DNA of 23,328 nucleotides from assembly GCA_947253945.1 (NCBI GenBank), contig CAMYAY010000009.1, positions 1 to 23,328 on the forward strand, given 5' to 3'. Both the position numbers and the translations under genes were made by a program. Every line of letters begins with the position of its first letter. The first letter of the stretch is position 1. The notes beneath the pieces are model-generated. The model saw only the letters and a list, made by a program, of their open reading frames with translations, did not search any database and had not been told where the DNA came from. This document shows, piece after piece, positions 21,522 to 23,328 of this stretch. The stretch comes from an uncultured Candidatus Saccharibacteria bacterium. Its GTDB lineage: Bacteria > Patescibacteriota > Saccharimonadia > Saccharimonadales > Saccharimonadaceae.

Positions 21522-22946
21522 ATGTCAAATCGCAAACTACCTCTCGTCGCTATCGTTGGCCGCACTAATGCCGGCAAGTCTTCGCTATTTAATCGCTTGG
21601 TCGGGTCGATGGATGCTATCGTGGCGCGCGAAGCTGGCACAACACGTGATTCAGTTTATCGGCGGGTAGAGCATAAAGATGGTGCGTTTATTTTGATTGA
21701 TACGGCTGGCTTGAAGGATGACCCAACGGATGAATTTGAGGCAACAATTCAAGACCAAGTGAACGATGCCATTCAGTCGGCGGACGCGATTTTATTTGTT
21801 AAGGACTGCACTGAGCCAGCCACACAAGATGACCGCGCACTTGCCAAGAATATTTTGCGCTCGGGGAAGCCAGTAATTTTGGCGCTTAATAAGACTGATA
21901 TTAAGGGGCACTATGGTGTGGAGGAATATTTGCGTCTCGGTATTAAGGCAGAAGATATTATTCTAACTAGCGCTGAGCACAACCGTGGTATTGAGCAGCT
22001 GTTGCATGCTATTATGCAAAATATTCCACATGTGCACGCTCGCGAAGCCGACGAGGTAATTAAGGTTGCCCTAATTGGTCGCCCAAACGCCGGTAAATCA
22101 CACTTATTTAATACATTGGTTGGCAAGCAGCAGGCTGTGGTGGCAAATGTGGCCGGTACGACGCGCGACATTAATCGTACCAGTGTGCGCTATCATGGTA
22201 AGACGATCGAATTATTAGATACGGCTGGTGTGCGCCGTAACGGTAAAATTGAGCAGGGTATTGAGAAATTTAGTGTGCTACGAACAGTGAGCGCGATTGA
22301 AGAATCGGATATTTGCTTATTGTTGATGGATGTTAACGAGCTTAATACTGCGTTGGACGCCAAGTTGGCTGGGCAAATTATTGATGCTGGCAAGGGCTTG
22401 ATAATCGTTGTGAGTAAATGGGACTCAGTGATGGGTAAGGATGCCTATACGAGGGACGCTTTGGCGCCAAGTATTGCACACACCTTTGATTTTGCTCCAT
22501 GGGCGCCACTCATCTTTACTTCGTCCGTTACAGGGCAGAATGTCACCAAGTTGTTTGATTTAATTACTGATATCGCCGCTACTCGTCGTCAGACTATTTC
22601 AACTAGCAAGCTTAATGATTGCTTAAAGAAATGTATTTTACATCATCAACCAGCTGGGTTGAAGAATACGCACCCAAAGTTGCGTTATGTAGTGCAAACG
22701 GATGTGACACCACCGTGGTTTGTGATTTATGGTAGTAATTTAAAGTATCTTCATTGGTCATACAAACGGTATTTGGAGGCGCAGTGGCGCGAAAGCTTTG
22801 GTGGCTTTGAGGGTACGGCGATTAAATTTAGTTTTCGCGATGAGAAGCAGATTCAGGCGAATCGCGAGAAGGAGCGTAAGCAGGCAGAGAGAGCAGCTCG
22901 TCGTGCGGCGCGACCAGCTAAGCCGGACAGCTCTAAATCTGAGTAA
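21522..22946 (+). CDS. der: Ribosome biogenesis GTPase Der (EngA)
   Basis: Der carries two tandem GTPase domains and a KH-like domain and acts in 50S subunit maturation. The 474-aa protein has the first P-loop GRTNAGKSS (~13-21), DTAGL, and NKTD (~122-125); the second P-loop GRPNAGKSH (~186-194), DTAGV, and SKWD (~298-301). Both NKxD-type motifs are intact, in contrast to EF-G in this window. The KH-like domain runs from ~350 and includes HPKLRYVVQTDVTPPWFVIY. A basic Arg/Ala tail (~448-474) follows, probably for rRNA contact. The start at ATG 21522 gives the normal N-terminus. The gene is monocistronic, ending at a strong hairpin. Confidence 0.97.
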   Translation: MSNRKLPLVAIVGRTNAGKSSLFNRLVGSMDAIVAREAGTTRDSVYRRVEHKDGAFILIDTAGLKDDPTDEFEATIQDQVNDAIQSADAILFVKDCTEPATQDDRALAKNILRSGKPVILALNKTDIKGHYGVEEYLRLGIKAEDIILTSAEHNRGIEQLLHAIMQNIPHVHAREADEVIKVALIGRPNAGKSHLFNTLVGKQQAVVANVAGTTRDINRTSVRYHGKTIELLDTAGVRRNGKIEQGIEKFSVLRTVSAIEESDICLLLMDVNELNTALDAKLAGQIIDAGKGLIIVVSKWDSVMGKDAYTRDALAPSIAHTFDFAPWAPLIFTSSVTGQNVTKLFDLITDIAATRRQTISTSKLNDCLKKCILHHQPAGLKNTHPKLRYVVQTDVTPPWFVIYGSNLKYLHWSYKRYLEAQWRESFGGFEGTAIKFSFRDEKQIQANREKERKQAERAARRAARPAKPDSSKSE

Positions 22947-22952
22947 TAAAAT

Positions 22953-22979
22953 ACACCCCCAAATTATTGGGGGTGTTTG
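22953..22979. terminator. Bidirectional terminator after der
   Basis: ACACCCCCAA (22953-22962) pairs with TTGGGGGTGT (22967-22976), loop ATTA, T-rich on both outer sides. It separates der from the convergent small gene. Confidence 0.9.
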
Positions 22980-22990
22980 TTAGGAGTTAT

Positions 22991-23278
22991 TTATTCATCG
23001 CAGGCTTGCCAAATCATTACACTGGTATCGTAATAGAGAGTGCTGTTGCCATCAATGTAGCGAGCTAGAAAAGCTAGTTCACTTGTGGCGACTTCTAAAC
23101 CGTGCTTCTTATTACAATATTTTAGGTAATTAATGACGGCATCGCGAAATTCTGCGACATCTTCTTCACTATCGTGATGCTCAGCTAATTTCTTTTCGGC
23201 ATTAGACAATGAGTAGTATAACTTGTCGTTATAGATAAGCCAAGTGAAGAAGCGCTTCATACGTTTAAAAACGTTCAT
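22991..23278 (-). CDS. Unknown 95-aa protein
   Basis: No family is recognised. The N-terminus is basic and aromatic (MNVFKRMKRFFTWLIYNDKL), possibly membrane-touching but not a clear helix anchor. The rest is charged and helical (LSNAEKKLAEHH, DVAEFRDAVINYLKYCNKKH, VATSELAFLARYIDG). GGAGG (23289-23285) lies 6 bases before the ATG, and TATAAT repeats lie ~40 bases upstream, so it has a normal short leader. It shares the der terminator. Confidence 0.65.
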   Translation of the reverse strand: MNVFKRMKRFFTWLIYNDKLYYSLSNAEKKLAEHHDSEEDVAEFRDAVINYLKYCNKKHGLEVATSELAFLARYIDGNSTLYYDTSVMIWQACDE

Positions 23279-23314
23279 AATAGTCCTCCGGAAGGTGCTG
23301 ATTTTGTTAATCCG

Positions 23315-23325
23315 ATTATATTATA
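23315..23325 (-). promoter_or_regulatory. Overlapping -10 boxes of the 95-aa gene
   Basis: Read leftward, TATAATATAAT (23325-23315) offers two overlapping TATAAT hexamers. The -35 region would be outside the window. Confidence 0.55.
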
Positions 23326-23328
23326 AGC

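Noticed and set aside
1..23328. CRISPR arrays, insertion sequences, integrases or prophage
   Set aside because: No regularly spaced repeats, transposase or integrase motifs were seen; the 130/1360 repeats are only two and diverged.

Overview
The window looks like chromosomal DNA from a small-genome, Gram-positive-type bacterium. The best fit is the Saccharibacteria (TM7) branch of the Patescibacteria/CPR. This is an inference from style: moderate GC, tightly packed genes, many one- to four-pass membrane proteins, a sortase, PEGA and Ltp-type surface proteins, and many genes whose start codon lies 5-8 nt after a -10 box (leaderless-type mRNAs). No marker sequence was searched.

Layout. 1-1540 is an accessory segment. 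It holds the tail of a CDS, a terminator, two diverged ~120-150 bp direct repeats (130-250 and 1360-1515), a decayed ORF, and between the repeats a lipoprotein gene whose signal peptide carries a perfect 27-bp tandem duplication. 1544-3335 is a TetR regulator plus two membrane proteins, with a consensus promoter and a palindrome sitting on the predicted start site. 3391-5698 holds a DUF3592-like protein, an unknown conserved-looking protein on the minus strand, a TM2-domain protein and peptidyl-tRNA hydrolase. 5713-6043 appears to encode a structured minus-strand RNA of ~295 nt with its own TTGACA/TATATT promoter and terminator. dprA follows, then the str operon rpsL-rpsG-fusA (6931-10081), without tuf.

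10088-12372 is a SufS-type cysteine desulfurase coupled to a membrane-anchored protein with a CxxC thioredoxin-like region. Next come a tRNA-dihydrouridine synthase and tRNA-Leu(UAA) on the minus strand. 13561-19505 is a cell-envelope block: a sortase, a convergent PEGA/beta-propeller protein sharing overlapping stop codons with it, a large Ala/Gln-rich membrane protein with a DUF4367-like outer domain, and a 518-aa membrane protein. 19693-21176 carries a PASTA-like/Ltp-repeat surface protein and a DUF4190-like membrane protein. der (EngA) and a small unknown minus-strand gene close the window.

The most striking points are three. EF-G has both guanine-base-recognition motifs changed: G4 NKxD is NKIN, and G5 SAxK is replaced by GDGR. 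The minus-strand RNA between pth and dprA has helices whose covariation-like G-U pairs favour that strand. And leaderless promoters recur throughout the window.
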